Assembly: GCA_016929795.1 (NCBI GenBank)
Contig: JAFGIA010000114.1
Location: 1 to 20,155 of the forward strand
Direction: 5' to 3'
Length of the DNA stretch: 20,155 nt
Source of the DNA: Anaerolineae bacterium
Lineage (GTDB): Bacteria > Chloroflexota > Anaerolineae > JAAYZQ01
The notes under the pieces are model-generated. The model saw nothing but the letters and a program-made list of their open reading frames with translations, searched no databases and was not told where the DNA came from. Within the stretch, counting starts at the first letter, position 1; each line of letters starts with the position of its first letter. The translations under genes were made by a program, and so were the position numbers. Below are positions 12,975 to 20,085 of the stretch, in pieces.

Positions 12975-14618
12975 CTAGACTTCTACCGTGGCGGGCTCGG
13001 GCGCATCGGCGGGCAGCGCCTCGGCCACTGGCACACCAATTTCCTCAACCGTGGCTGAATTTTCCTCTTTTTCTTTGGCGGCAACACGCTCAGTCGCCGC
13101 TTCCTGTATCTCATCGCTTGGCATGGCGTGGACTGCTGGGATTTCCTCTTCTTCTTCAGCGACCACACACTCGGTCGCTGCTTCCTCTACTTGATCACTT
13201 GGCGTGGCGTGGGCTGTCGCTTTTTCTGCTTGCTCTTTTTCCATAGCTAGCTTGGCCGCCCACGCGGCCCACTCCGACTCGAGGACACGCTTCAGGCTGA
13301 GGCCCAGGCGCTTGCGCCGGACGTCGATGCGGATGATGCGCAGCAAGAGCAGGTCGCCCTTCTTGACCACATCGCGCGGATGGGACACAGGGGCATCGGC
13401 AAGCTCGGAAACGTGGATCAGGCCCTCAATGCCCTCTTCGATCTCGGCAAAGGCGCCAAAGTCGACCACGTTCGTGACGATCCCCTCCACCAACTGCCCC
13501 AGCTCGTACTTGTCCTCGACGAGTGCCCAAGGCTCGGGCTGGAGGCGCTTGAGGCTCAGCCCAATGCGGTTGCGCTCGCGGTCCAGGCGCAGAATATACA
13601 CTTCCACCTCGTCGCCAACCTTCACCACCTCTTTCGGGTGTCGCACGCGGCGCCATGCCAGCTCTGAAATGTGGATCAAGCCGTCGGCACCACCCAGGTC
13701 GACGAATACGCCAAAGCTCGCCAGGCTGCTCACCTGGCCTTTGCGCACCTCGCCCTCGCGCAGATCTTCTAACAACTGCTCACGCTGCTGCTTGCGCCAC
13801 TGTTTTTCGGCCGTCGTGGCCGATAGGATCAGCCGGCGCTTGCGAGGGTTGATCTCGATGATCTTGACCCGCAGCTTTTCGCCCACGACCTCCGCCAGGC
13901 GGTGCAGGCGATCTTCTTGTGAAAGCCCTGGCGGAAAGCCGGGAACCTGAGAAGCGGGCACAAAGCCGCGGATGTCAAGCACGGGCACTACCACGCCGCC
14001 CTTGTTGTATCCGGTCACCTCGGCTTCCCACACCTCTCCGCTCTCGAACATCTCTTGCGCCACGTCCCACGCTTTTGCTTGACGCGCCATGTAGAGAGAG
14101 ACGAGCAGATTGCCATCCTGATCTTCGGGGCGCATGATGTATACAGGCACCTCGTCACCAGGTGACAGCGCTGCGATCCCCTCTGGGCCCAGGCGCTGCA
14201 TGTCGGCAAAAGGTACAATCCCGTCGCGCTTGGCCCCCACATCGACAATAATCTCCTGGTCGTGGATCGCAAGAATGATCCCATCGCGGATCTCGCCACG
14301 CCGCGGACGCTGGTAGTCCCAATCCTCCACCGACAGCGCTTCCATGTCTGACGCTGGCGCTGCCGCCTCGGCGGTTCCGGTCTCACCTCGCTCAAGGACG
14401 ATCGTCACTCGGTCGCCAGCCAGTTCACCGGTCGTTTCGGCGGCTATCTGGGGCGGCTCAGGTTCCACCTCTATCTGGGGCGGCTCGGGTTCCACCTCTA
14501 TCTGGGGCGTCGTATCGGCATCGCGCCACGTCTCCACTTGGGTCACTTCCAGAATGTCGTTTGCTTCATCGGCAGAGGTCTGGCCCCCTGCCATTGTCTC
14601 CATAGAGTTCATCGACAC
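12975..14618 (-). CDS. S1 RNA-binding domain protein, ribosomal protein S1-like (RpsA-like)
   Basis: The product has 547 residues with four S1 (OB-fold) domains at about 106-177, 193-267, 288-357 and 374-443. The last two are the most canonical (GVFVDLGGADGLIHISEL and GAFAEIEEGIEGLIHVSEL, each followed by GDEVEV- or GDLLLL-type strands and RIGLSLKR). Ribosomal S1 helps mRNA bind the 30S subunit; four-domain forms are common outside Proteobacteria. The N-terminal 100 residues are acidic and hold a tandem repeat of EVEPEPPQI. The C-terminal 90 residues are acidic with two 27-residue repeats beginning HATPSDQVEEAATE and HAMPSDEIQEAATE. Translation starts at GTG 14618 (GAGGAG five bases upstream) or ATG 14612. 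The gene is preceded by a consensus promoter and a terminator-bearing leader, so conditional expression is likely. It heads the operon with the zinc-finger protein and phosphorylase. Confidence 0.9.
   Translation of the reverse strand: MSMNSMETMAGGQTSADEANDILEVTQVETWRDADTTPQIEVEPEPPQIEVEPEPPQIAAETTGELAGDRVTIVLERGETGTAEAAAPASDMEALSVEDWDYQRPRRGEIRDGIILAIHDQEIIVDVGAKRDGIVPFADMQRLGPEGIAALSPGDEVPVYIMRPEDQDGNLLVSLYMARQAKAWDVAQEMFESGEVWEAEVTGYNKGGVVVPVLDIRGFVPASQVPGFPPGLSQEDRLHRLAEVVGEKLRVKIIEINPRKRRLILSATTAEKQWRKQQREQLLEDLREGEVRKGQVSSLASFGVFVDLGGADGLIHISELAWRRVRHPKEVVKVGDEVEVYILRLDRERNRIGLSLKRLQPEPWALVEDKYELGQLVEGIVTNVVDFGAFAEIEEGIEGLIHVSELADAPVSHPRDVVKKGDLLLLRIIRIDVRRKRLGLSLKRVLESEWAAWAAKLAMEKEQAEKATAHATPSDQVEEAATECVVAEEEEEIPAVHAMPSDEIQEAATERVAAKEKEENSATVEEIGVPVAEALPADAPEPATVEV
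14444..14508 (-). repeat. 27-bp tandem repeat inside the S1-like gene
   Basis: Two 27-bp copies (14444-14470 and 14471-14497) differ at one base and are followed by an 11-base partial third copy. In protein they encode the repeated acidic, proline-rich EVEPEPPQI segment near residues 41-58. Being in-frame, the array can gain or lose nine residues per unit without breaking the gene. Confidence 0.85.
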
Positions 14619-14943
14619 TACTTCTCCTCACATACGAATTCCCCTGGTTCCAGGGCACAAAAAAACTCGTACTCCTACCTGCCAGCCCTGCCAGGAGGAG
14701 CCGAGTTCCCTCGACTGCCGTCGACCCCGACACCCGGAAGCCCTGGTATCGAGAGGGTCGAACCGGTACACTACTCACGAATTGGAGCAGCCCGCGACAT
14801 CGCGCACAGTGCGGTCTCGCAGCCACCAATCAGTTCTTGAGCCGTCACCTCCCCCTTCGGCGTGAGCAAACACCCACGCCGACATGAAGCCTGAACGGCC
14901 ATGTAGCCTGGATCAGTCCTGCTGATCTCCTGGAATGCAGAGC
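14619..14943 (-). ncRNA. Structured 5' leader of the S1 operon or separate small RNA, class unknown
   Basis: This 325-base stretch has no convincing gene. It lies between a consensus promoter and the S1 start and contains an intrinsic terminator at 14707-14659. Read on the minus strand, successive hairpins are evident: GATCAG/CTGATC near 14925-14909, ACATG-GCC/GGC-CATGT near 14903-14880, GGCGTG/CACGCC near 14880-14859, and a longer arm closed by ATTGG/CCAAT near 14830-14780. CCCTGG/CCAGGG (14642-14655) lies just before the ribosome binding site. I checked for T-box, SRP, tmRNA, RNase P and 6S signatures and saw none convincing. The two readings are an attenuating leader, possibly responsive to S1 itself, or a small RNA of about 285 nt with S1 expressed by read-through. 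Confidence 0.5.
14659..14707 (-). terminator. Intrinsic terminator upstream of the S1 coding region
   Basis: On the minus strand AACTCG (14707-14702) pairs with CGAGTT (14669-14664) and CTCCT (14700-14696) with AGGAG (14676-14672). The hairpin is directly followed by a T-run (the T's at 14665-14659). This is the clearest T-tailed terminator in the window, and it lies inside a leader rather than after a gene. Confidence 0.78.
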
Positions 14944-14949
14944 ACGCTT

Positions 14950-14978
14950 ATTATACAACAACTATCTAATACTGTCAA
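14950..14978 (-). promoter_or_regulatory. Perfect consensus sigma70-type promoter of the S1 operon leader
   Basis: Read on the minus strand: -35 TTGACA (14978-14973), 17-nt spacer, -10 TATAAT (14955-14950). Both hexamers and the spacer match the ideal. Transcription should start near 14943, about 325 nt before the S1 start codon. A promoter this strong fits a ribosomal protein or stable RNA gene. Confidence 0.88.
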
Positions 14979-14980
14979 CA

Positions 14981-15029
14981 GCCGCGTTGACCCTTGTGGT
15001 TGAAAGTTGAAAGGTGCCGCGTTGACCCT
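14981..15029. repeat. 14-bp direct repeat between divergent S1 and trmD promoters
   Basis: GCCGCGTTGACCCT occurs at 14981-14994 and again at 15016-15029, 35 bp apart. The first copy begins two bases beyond the S1 -35 box and the second ends 13 bases before the trmD -35 box. The arrangement suggests a repeated protein-binding site, but a local duplication is equally possible. Confidence 0.55.
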
Positions 15030-15042
15030 GCCGCTTTGCGCT

Positions 15043-15071
15043 TTGCCTCTTTGGCCCAAATCTGCTACAAT
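15043..15071 (+). promoter_or_regulatory. Sigma70-type promoter of trmD
   Basis: -35 TTGCCT (15043-15048), 17-nt spacer, -10 TACAAT (15066-15071). A start near 15078 leaves a very short leader that still contains GGGAGG (15079-15084) before GTG 15096. The element rules out upstream starts for trmD. Confidence 0.7.
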
Positions 15072-15095
15072 AATCGCCGGGAGGCGCAGCGCATC

Positions 15096-15854
15096 GTGCA
15101 GTTTGATATTCTGACCCTGTTCCCCGATATGTTTACCGGCCCTTTCAGCGAGAGCATCATCAAGCGCGCTCGCCAAGCAGGCCTGATCCGCATCGCCATC
15201 CACAACATCCGAGACTATGCCACCGGCCGCCACCAGGTGACGGATGACACACCCTATGGCGGCGGCGGCGGCATGATCATGAAGCCGGAGCCGATTTTCG
15301 CTGCCGCCGAAGCCGTGTTGGGCGACGATGCGGATGCGCCGCACGACGTGCCGCGCATCCTGCTCACGCCGCAAGGGCGGATCTTGACCCAGCAAGTGGC
15401 CCGCACGTTGTCGCGCAAGCGACGCCTGCTGCTCATTTGCGGGCGCTACGAGGGGGTCGACGAGCGGGTTCACCACTACCTGGCGACAGATGAAATCTCG
15501 ATCGGCGACTATGTTTTGTCGGGGGGTGAGCTGCCCGCCATGATCCTGGTCGACGCCATCACCCGACTGATCCCTGGCGTTCTGGGCGATCCGGCTGCCA
15601 CCTTTGAGGATTCACACACCGGCGGCCTGCTCGAGTACCCGCATTATACGCGCCCACCCGTCTTTCGTGATCACGCAGTGCCTGATGTGCTCCTCTCTGG
15701 ACACCATGCCGCCATCGCCGCCTGGCGCCGCGAGCAGGCACTGCGTCGCACCCTCGAACGCCGGCCTGATCTACTGGTGCACGCTCGCCTCGATGCGGAG
15801 GACCTGGCCCTGCTGGAGCAGATCGAAGCGGAAAGGATACCGGGAGCGAAATGA
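15096..15854 (+). CDS. trmD: tRNA (guanine37-N1)-methyltransferase
   Basis: From GTG 15096 the product has 252 residues, standard for TrmD. It methylates G37 next to the anticodon, using S-adenosylmethionine, in tRNAs with G36 (Pro, Leu, Arg), which prevents +1 frameshifting. The protein opens with the hallmark [22 protein letters not shown] is near 50-60, LTPQGR near 90-95, [11 protein letters not shown] near 115-125, and [11 protein letters not shown] near 135-145. The catalytic residues match E. coli Arg154 and Asp169: here Arg157 and Asp172 with the same 15-residue spacing. PHYTRPPVF follows. The promoter and GGGAGG upstream fix the GTG start. The common neighbours rpsP, rimM and rplS are absent; the gene is divergent from the S1 operon and followed by an independently promoted gene. 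Confidence 0.95.
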   Translation: MQFDILTLFPDMFTGPFSESIIKRARQAGLIRIAIHNIRDYATGRHQVTDDTPYGGGGGMIMKPEPIFAAAEAVLGDDADAPHDVPRILLTPQGRILTQQVARTLSRKRRLLLICGRYEGVDERVHHYLATDEISIGDYVLSGGELPAMILVDAITRLIPGVLGDPAATFEDSHTGGLLEYPHYTRPPVFRDHAVPDVLLSGHHAAIAAWRREQALRRTLERRPDLLVHARLDAEDLALLEQIEAERIPGAK

Positions 15855-15858
15855 TCAC

Positions 15859-15887
15859 GTGCCAGACAAACTGTGTCGATCTGGCAC
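15859..15887. terminator. Hairpin after trmD
   Basis: GTGCCAGA (15859-15866) and TCTGGCAC (15880-15887) form a perfect 8-bp stem four bases after the trmD stop codon. No T-run follows. It lies 10 bp before the -35 box of the next gene, so it may separate the two transcription units. Confidence 0.45.
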
Positions 15888-15897
15888 CCCGGCACGG

Positions 15898-15926
15898 TTG
15901 TCACACCCTCAGGACCATGGTATAAT
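15898..15926 (+). promoter_or_regulatory. Sigma70-type promoter of the LytR-CpsA-Psr gene
   Basis: -35 TTGTCA (15898-15903), 17-nt spacer, consensus -10 TATAAT (15921-15926). The expected start near 15933 gives a leader of about 26 nt. Confidence 0.78.
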
Positions 15927-15958
15927 TTCGAGGTTGACTCGCGAGCATCGGAGAGAGG

Positions 15959-17650
15959 ATGAGGCCCACCGAGATTCAGCCGCTCGACAAGAAACAAACC
16001 GCCGGCCGCGCCAGTAGCGACCGTTTCACTGAACTACTGGTGTGGGCTGCCTTTTTGTTGATCGCCGCCATGGCAGCCATCGGCGTCGAGATCTGGTCCC
16101 GCCCTTCTGGCCTCGTGTCGGCGGCCGTCGCCGCCGCCCCAACGGCCAGCCCACTGCCGCTGGCAACCTCGACCCCGGCACACACTCCCACCGACCTGCC
16201 TACCGCGTCCCCGGCGCCTCTATTATCACCCACGCCCACCACTCCAGAACCGTGCGTGCCCCCTGTCGATTGGGGCATCCACGTCGTGCAAGCAGGCAAT
16301 ACACTCCACTCGCTCGCCAGGCGCTACGGCACCGACGTGGAGACGCTGATGCAGGTCAACTGCCTGAACACCGACACAATCTTTATCGACCAGCGTCTCT
16401 ATGTACCCGGACTAGGCCCTACTTCCACCCCTCTTGCAATCCCACTAGACCCGTTGATCGGCACACCCCGGCCCACAGCATCGACCACGCCCGATACGCT
16501 CTTTCCCGAGGTGCACACCGTCGCCACGCCTGTCCCCACGGCAACGCCCCAATCGCCGTTCCGGGTCAGTATTCCAGACCATTATCTGAACATCGTGCTC
16601 CTTGGGTCGGACAAGCGACCGAACAGCGGTGCGTGGCGCACCGACAGTATGATCATCGTCTCTGTCGACCCCCAAAACAACGTCGTTCGTCTCCTGTCGC
16701 TGCCGCGCGATCTTTGGGTATATATCCCGGGACACGGTCACAACCGGATTAACACAGCCGATCTGTGGGGTGAGCTGGCGCGCAAGGGCAGCGGCCCAGA
16801 GAAGGTGAAGCAAACTATTTACTATAACCTCGGCATTCCGATCCACTACTACGTGCGCGTCGACTTTCAGGGATTTATGCGTATCATCGATGCAGTGGGC
16901 GGGATCGACGTCGATGTCGAGTGCCCACTCCCCGATATCGACCTGACCGCCGGGATACACCACATGGACGGCAAGCAAGCTCTGCGCTATGCGCGATCGC
17001 GTTATAGCACGAACGATTTTGACCGCGGCCGCCGGCAGCGCAAGGTGCTGATGGCACTTTGGGATCAGGGGCTCACCCTCGACATTGTCCCCAGGCTGCC
17101 TGAGCTATGGCGCTCTATGAGCGACGCATTCCAAACCGACCTCACCCTCGATCAGGTGATCAACCTCGCTTACATCGGCGTGCAGCTCAAGCCGAACCGC
17201 ATCCTCAGCCGCGCGGTGGGTCCGGCGCTTGTGCAGAGCTGGATCACTCCCCAGGGGGCCGCGGTGCTTTTACCGCGTGAAGACAAGATCCGTGCCACGC
17301 TGGAGAGCTTTTACTCGGTAGAGGGCAACCAGGTAGCTCCCACCGACAAGGTCCAGTTGCGGGTGATGAACGGCTCACAGCGAACGCAGGTCGAGGAGCT
17401 TGCCGCGGCCAGTCTACGATGGTCAGGGTTTAAAGTAAGCGGCACCGGCGCAGCGGACAGGCAAGACTATGCGCGGACGAGCATCGTGATCTATACGGGC
17501 AACCTGGCAGCGGCGCGGCAGGTGGCAGAGATACTGGACGTCCCCGAATCAGCGATCCAGGATGTAACCGGCGCGCCGCAGCCCGACAGCACCCAGCCTG
17601 TGGATCTCCTCATCATCCTCGGCCGCGACTATGATCCCTGCCACAATTAG
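15959..17650 (+). CDS. LytR-CpsA-Psr (LCP) family cell-wall protein with LysM and LytR_C domains
   Basis: The product has 563 residues. A short cytoplasmic N-terminus precedes one membrane helix (about 26-43), so the rest lies outside. A Thr/Pro/Ser-rich linker leads to a LysM domain (about 106-150, HVVQAGNTLHSLARRYGTD ... DQRLYVPG). A second linker then leads to the LCP domain (about 208-390) with RTDS (Arg227, Asp229), SLPRDLWV (Arg250), HNRINTA, RYARSRY and DFDRGRRQRKV. A LytR_C domain (about 445-525, VQLRVMNGSQRTQVEELA) closes it. LCP enzymes transfer lipid-linked glycopolymers to the cell wall or related envelope acceptors. A LysM between membrane anchor and catalytic domain is unusual and could hold the enzyme at glycan strands (inference). 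GGAG five bases before ATG 15959 and the promoter upstream support the start. The acceptor is unknown. Confidence 0.92.
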   Translation: MRPTEIQPLDKKQTAGRASSDRFTELLVWAAFLLIAAMAAIGVEIWSRPSGLVSAAVAAAPTASPLPLATSTPAHTPTDLPTASPAPLLSPTPTTPEPCVPPVDWGIHVVQAGNTLHSLARRYGTDVETLMQVNCLNTDTIFIDQRLYVPGLGPTSTPLAIPLDPLIGTPRPTASTTPDTLFPEVHTVATPVPTATPQSPFRVSIPDHYLNIVLLGSDKRPNSGAWRTDSMIIVSVDPQNNVVRLLSLPRDLWVYIPGHGHNRINTADLWGELARKGSGPEKVKQTIYYNLGIPIHYYVRVDFQGFMRIIDAVGGIDVDVECPLPDIDLTAGIHHMDGKQALRYARSRYSTNDFDRGRRQRKVLMALWDQGLTLDIVPRLPELWRSMSDAFQTDLTLDQVINLAYIGVQLKPNRILSRAVGPALVQSWITPQGAAVLLPREDKIRATLESFYSVEGNQVAPTDKVQLRVMNGSQRTQVEELAAASLRWSGFKVSGTGAADRQDYARTSIVIYTGNLAAARQVAEILDVPESAIQDVTGAPQPDSTQPVDLLIILGRDYDPCHN

Positions 17651-17670
17651 GCTGATATCAGGGCAAATTC

Positions 17671-17716
17671 TGCCCCCGGTGCTTCGCATTGTGCAGGATG
17701 AGAAACACCGGGGGCA
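17671..17716. terminator. Inverted repeat after the LCP gene
   Basis: TGCCCCCGGTG (17671-17681) and CACCGGGGGCA (17706-17716) are perfect 11-bp arms around a 24-base loop, 20 bp after the LCP stop codon. No T-run follows. It is probably a terminator or transcription barrier between converging genes. Confidence 0.5.
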
Positions 17717-17779
17717 TGTGGGCCTGGCAGTATGCGCGCAGGACAAGGTCTCGTCCGCCAGCTCCGCCGGGCGTATCTC

Positions 17780-17800
17780 GATCCGCCAGCCTGGCGGATC
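17780..17800. terminator. Palindrome at the 3' end of the response regulator gene
   Basis: GATCCGCCAG and CTGGCGGATC flank a single C in a perfect 21-bp palindrome that overlaps the regulator stop codon (17799-17801). With the inverted repeat at 17671-17716 it lies between converging transcripts, so a bidirectional terminator role is plausible, although no T-run is present. Confidence 0.42.
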
Positions 17801-18401
17801 AGATTATGCCCTGCTGCTGGGTCTGGTGCGCCAGAATGATCGCTTCCGCGACGTCCTTCATCGGCTTGCGCGTGTTCATGCTCATCTTTTGGATGCGACG
17901 GAAGGCCTCGGCTTCGTTCAATCCCTGCGTGTCCATCAGGATGCCCTTGGCCCGATCCACAAACTTGCGTGTCTCGAGCGCCATCTGCAGGTCGCCCACC
18001 TGTCCCTCGAGCGCTTTGAACTCGTCAAAGCGCGCCAGGGCCACCTCGATCGCCGGCACCAGGTCCGACTCGCGAAAGGGCTTGACGAGATAGCCAACCA
18101 CCCCCGCCTCTCGCGCACGCACCACAAGGTCACGCTGGCTATAGGCGGTCAGAAGCAGCACCGGCGCGATGCGCTCCCCCGTGAGGATGCGGGCAGCATC
18201 AATGCCGTCAAACTCCTCCCCCTCGAACTTGATGTCCATGATGACCATGTCGGGTTTCAACTCACGTGACAGGTTGACGGCACTGCGGCCATCCCCCACT
18301 TCACCCACCACCAGGTAACCGAGGTTTGTCAGCATCTCGCGCAGGTCCATGCGGATGATCGATTCGTCGTCTGCTATGATCACTCGTGTCCGCTCTGTCA
18401 T
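17799..18401 (-). CDS. Response regulator with ANTAR RNA-binding domain (PdtaR-like)
   Basis: The product has 200 residues. A receiver domain (about 5-122) has the acidic pair Asp11/Asp12, phospho-acceptor Asp56 (VIMDIKFEGEEFDGIDAA), Thr85 (LLTAYS) and Lys107 (YLVKPF). The output is an ANTAR domain (about 138-195: ETRKFVDRAKGILMDTQGLNEAEAFRRIQKMSMNTRKPMKDVAEAII). ANTAR proteins bind paired hairpins in RNA and prevent termination, so this regulator should act on transcripts rather than DNA. The start ATG 18401 has GGAG seven bases upstream, lying right after the TAA stop of the kinase gene. The two genes are therefore an operon and a cognate pair. No paired six-base-loop ANTAR target was recognised in this window, so its RNA targets lie elsewhere or were missed. 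Confidence 0.94.
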   Translation of the reverse strand: MTERTRVIIADDESIIRMDLREMLTNLGYLVVGEVGDGRSAVNLSRELKPDMVIMDIKFEGEEFDGIDAARILTGERIAPVLLLTAYSQRDLVVRAREAGVVGYLVKPFRESDLVPAIEVALARFDEFKALEGQVGDLQMALETRKFVDRAKGILMDTQGLNEAEAFRRIQKMSMNTRKPMKDVAEAIILAHQTQQQGII

Positions 18402-18412
18402 GGATTATCTCC

Positions 18413-19897
18413 TTAGGTCTGTTTCGGGAATGTAACGACAGCCGAGACCCCCTTGTCCCTGCCGTGCAGCTCAAAGTGTCCTTTCAGGTCTCCCTCGGCC
18501 AGTGTCCTCACGATCATCAGGCCGAGGCTGTCGGTCTGGTTGAGATCGAATTCTTCCGGCAATCCCACCCCGTCGTCGTCGACGGCGATCTCGATCCTCT
18601 CACCGTCATCCCTCAGGTTGACGGTCACCGTGCCCCCCTGCTGCCGCACGTAGCCATGCTCCAGCGCGTTGAGTAGCAACTCATTTACGACCAGGGCACA
18701 CACGGTGGCTGATTGGGTCGGCAGGTAAATATTCGGTCCTTGTAGATCCAGGCGAATGTTCCGGTCCGCATCAAGCACCCCTTCCTGGATCTGCTTGATG
18801 ATCCGCTGCGCCACATCGCGGATGTTGATCACACGCGCCTCCTGGTGCGCCAGGAACTCGTGGATCACGGCCACACTCAGGATGCGGTTGATCCCTTCCT
18901 GCAGTGCGCGCCGGACCTCCTCCGACCCTGACCGGCGGGCCTGCAGGCGCAGGAGAGAAGCGATCGTCTGCATGTTGTTTTTGACGCGGTGGTGGATCTC
19001 CTGGATCATGGCCACCTTGACCTGCAGCTCTTCCTTCTGCCGGCGTGCGTCGGTGGCGTCGTGGATCAGGACGAGGACCCCTTCCAGCCGGCGACTTGGC
19101 CCATCTACTGGCAGTAACCCGCCGAGGCGCCTGCGATGGGCAAAGAATGGAATCGCTTTCTTGATCCATACCATGTCGCCCACGTGCAGGTCGCGCTCGA
19201 CACAGCGACCATGGTTCATCGCTTCGTGCACGACAGTGGTGTCGACCTGATCGAGATCCTCGATACAGCTTCCCAACAGGTCGTCGGTGTGGCCCAGCTT
19301 GCGGTAGAGGCTGGTGACGATGCTGCTGGCGTAGACAATATGCCTATCGGCATCGAGCACGAGCAAGCCGTCGTGCTCGGAGAAGGGGCTGAGATCCTCA
19401 GCGCCGCGCAGGTCGCCGGCAGTGACAGACTCTTGGAAAAGGCGCAGGGCGCGCTGGTAATCGCGATTGCGGCGGCGGTGGCGCTCGTGCTCGATCAAGT
19501 TGGTCTCGATGGAGAGGGCCCCGATGATGCGTCCGTCGCGCGCGCGCAGTGGAAAGGTCTCTTGCATGATGGTGGCGCCCTTGGCTGACGGGTGACGGCT
19601 GCTGACCTGGCGACGGACCTCTGCCACACTGCGCCGCCCATCGGTCATGGTGCGCAGAATGACAGGCTCGTCGTCAGCGGTGACCCTGTGCTCGACAAGC
19701 GAGCCCTCATAGATCGGCAAGATCGAGTGAGGGCGCGCCTGGGCAGCAATGACGGCGTTGTTGGGCGAGCAGGGGCAGTACATCAGCACGTCGGCACGGC
19801 TGAGATCCGCCAAGATACCCATATCCCCGGCGATCTTTTCTAGAAAGGCAATGTCCTCTTGCTTCAGATCTTCACAGCTCTGAACAACAATGTTCAT
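18413..19897 (-). CDS. Cytoplasmic sensor histidine kinase (PdtaS-like; H_kinase_N/GAF, PAS, HisKA_2, HATPase)
   Basis: From ATG 19897 the product has 494 residues and no membrane segment. The N-terminal GAF-like H_kinase_N region (about 10-140, LADLSRADVLMY ... QARPHS ... IIGALSIETNL) resembles mycobacterial PdtaS. A PAS domain follows (about 172-285, DGLLVLDADRHIVYASS), then HisKA_2 (about 296-370) with the phospho-accepting HHRVKNN motif at 302-308. An HATPase domain is at about 390-494 (NELLLNALEHGY, DDGVGLP, SLGLMIVRTL). It would phosphorylate the ANTAR regulator encoded 11 bp downstream. Cys41-Pro-Cys43 sits in the GAF region. GGAG lies 11 bases before ATG 19897; an in-frame extension to 19960 lacks the family pattern. 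Between it and tRNA-Pro I found no good promoter, so its transcription start is uncertain. Confidence 0.93.
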   Translation of the reverse strand: MNIVVQSCEDLKQEDIAFLEKIAGDMGILADLSRADVLMYCPCSPNNAVIAAQARPHSILPIYEGSLVEHRVTADDEPVILRTMTDGRRSVAEVRRQVSSRHPSAKGATIMQETFPLRARDGRIIGALSIETNLIEHERHRRRNRDYQRALRLFQESVTAGDLRGAEDLSPFSEHDGLLVLDADRHIVYASSIVTSLYRKLGHTDDLLGSCIEDLDQVDTTVVHEAMNHGRCVERDLHVGDMVWIKKAIPFFAHRRRLGGLLPVDGPSRRLEGVLVLIHDATDARRQKEELQVKVAMIQEIHHRVKNNMQTIASLLRLQARRSGSEEVRRALQEGINRILSVAVIHEFLAHQEARVINIRDVAQRIIKQIQEGVLDADRNIRLDLQGPNIYLPTQSATVCALVVNELLLNALEHGYVRQQGGTVTVNLRDDGERIEIAVDDDGVGLPEEFDLNQTDSLGLMIVRTLAEGDLKGHFELHGRDKGVSAVVTFPKQT

Positions 19898-20047
19898 CTG
19901 CTTCTCTACTCCGAGAAAGCGCCAGCCAGGTCGAGTCCATGACGATGACGCTTGCATCAAATCCCTGGGAACCCTCCTCGCTCAGTGCACAACGGGCGCA
20001 GGCCTTGCCACCCCGGCGTGCGAAGCGTCCGGCGGTATATAGAAGGA

Positions 20048-20077
20048 ATGGTCGACAGCGAGCGTGCTATCGACCAT
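20048..20077 (-). terminator. Terminator-like hairpin downstream of tRNA-Pro
   Basis: On the minus strand ATGGTCGA (20077-20070) pairs with TCGACCAT (20055-20048), extended inside by AGC/GCT and outside by GGA/TCC across one bulged T. It is followed by TTCTATATA. The hairpin lies eight bases after the encoded CCA end, in the right place to end the tRNA transcript. Confidence 0.65.
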
Positions 20078-20085
20078 CCTCTTTG

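Noticed and set aside
14640..14943. T-box riboswitch or known housekeeping RNA in the S1 leader
   Set aside because: No AGGGTGGNACCGCG-type T-box, no SRP GGAAG core, no RNase P or tmRNA conserved segments could be recognised. The downstream gene is also not an aminoacyl-tRNA synthetase or an amino-acid gene.
18402..20047. ANTAR target hairpins for the regulator within its own operon region
   Set aside because: I looked for two neighbouring stems with six-base loops near a terminator and found none that fits.
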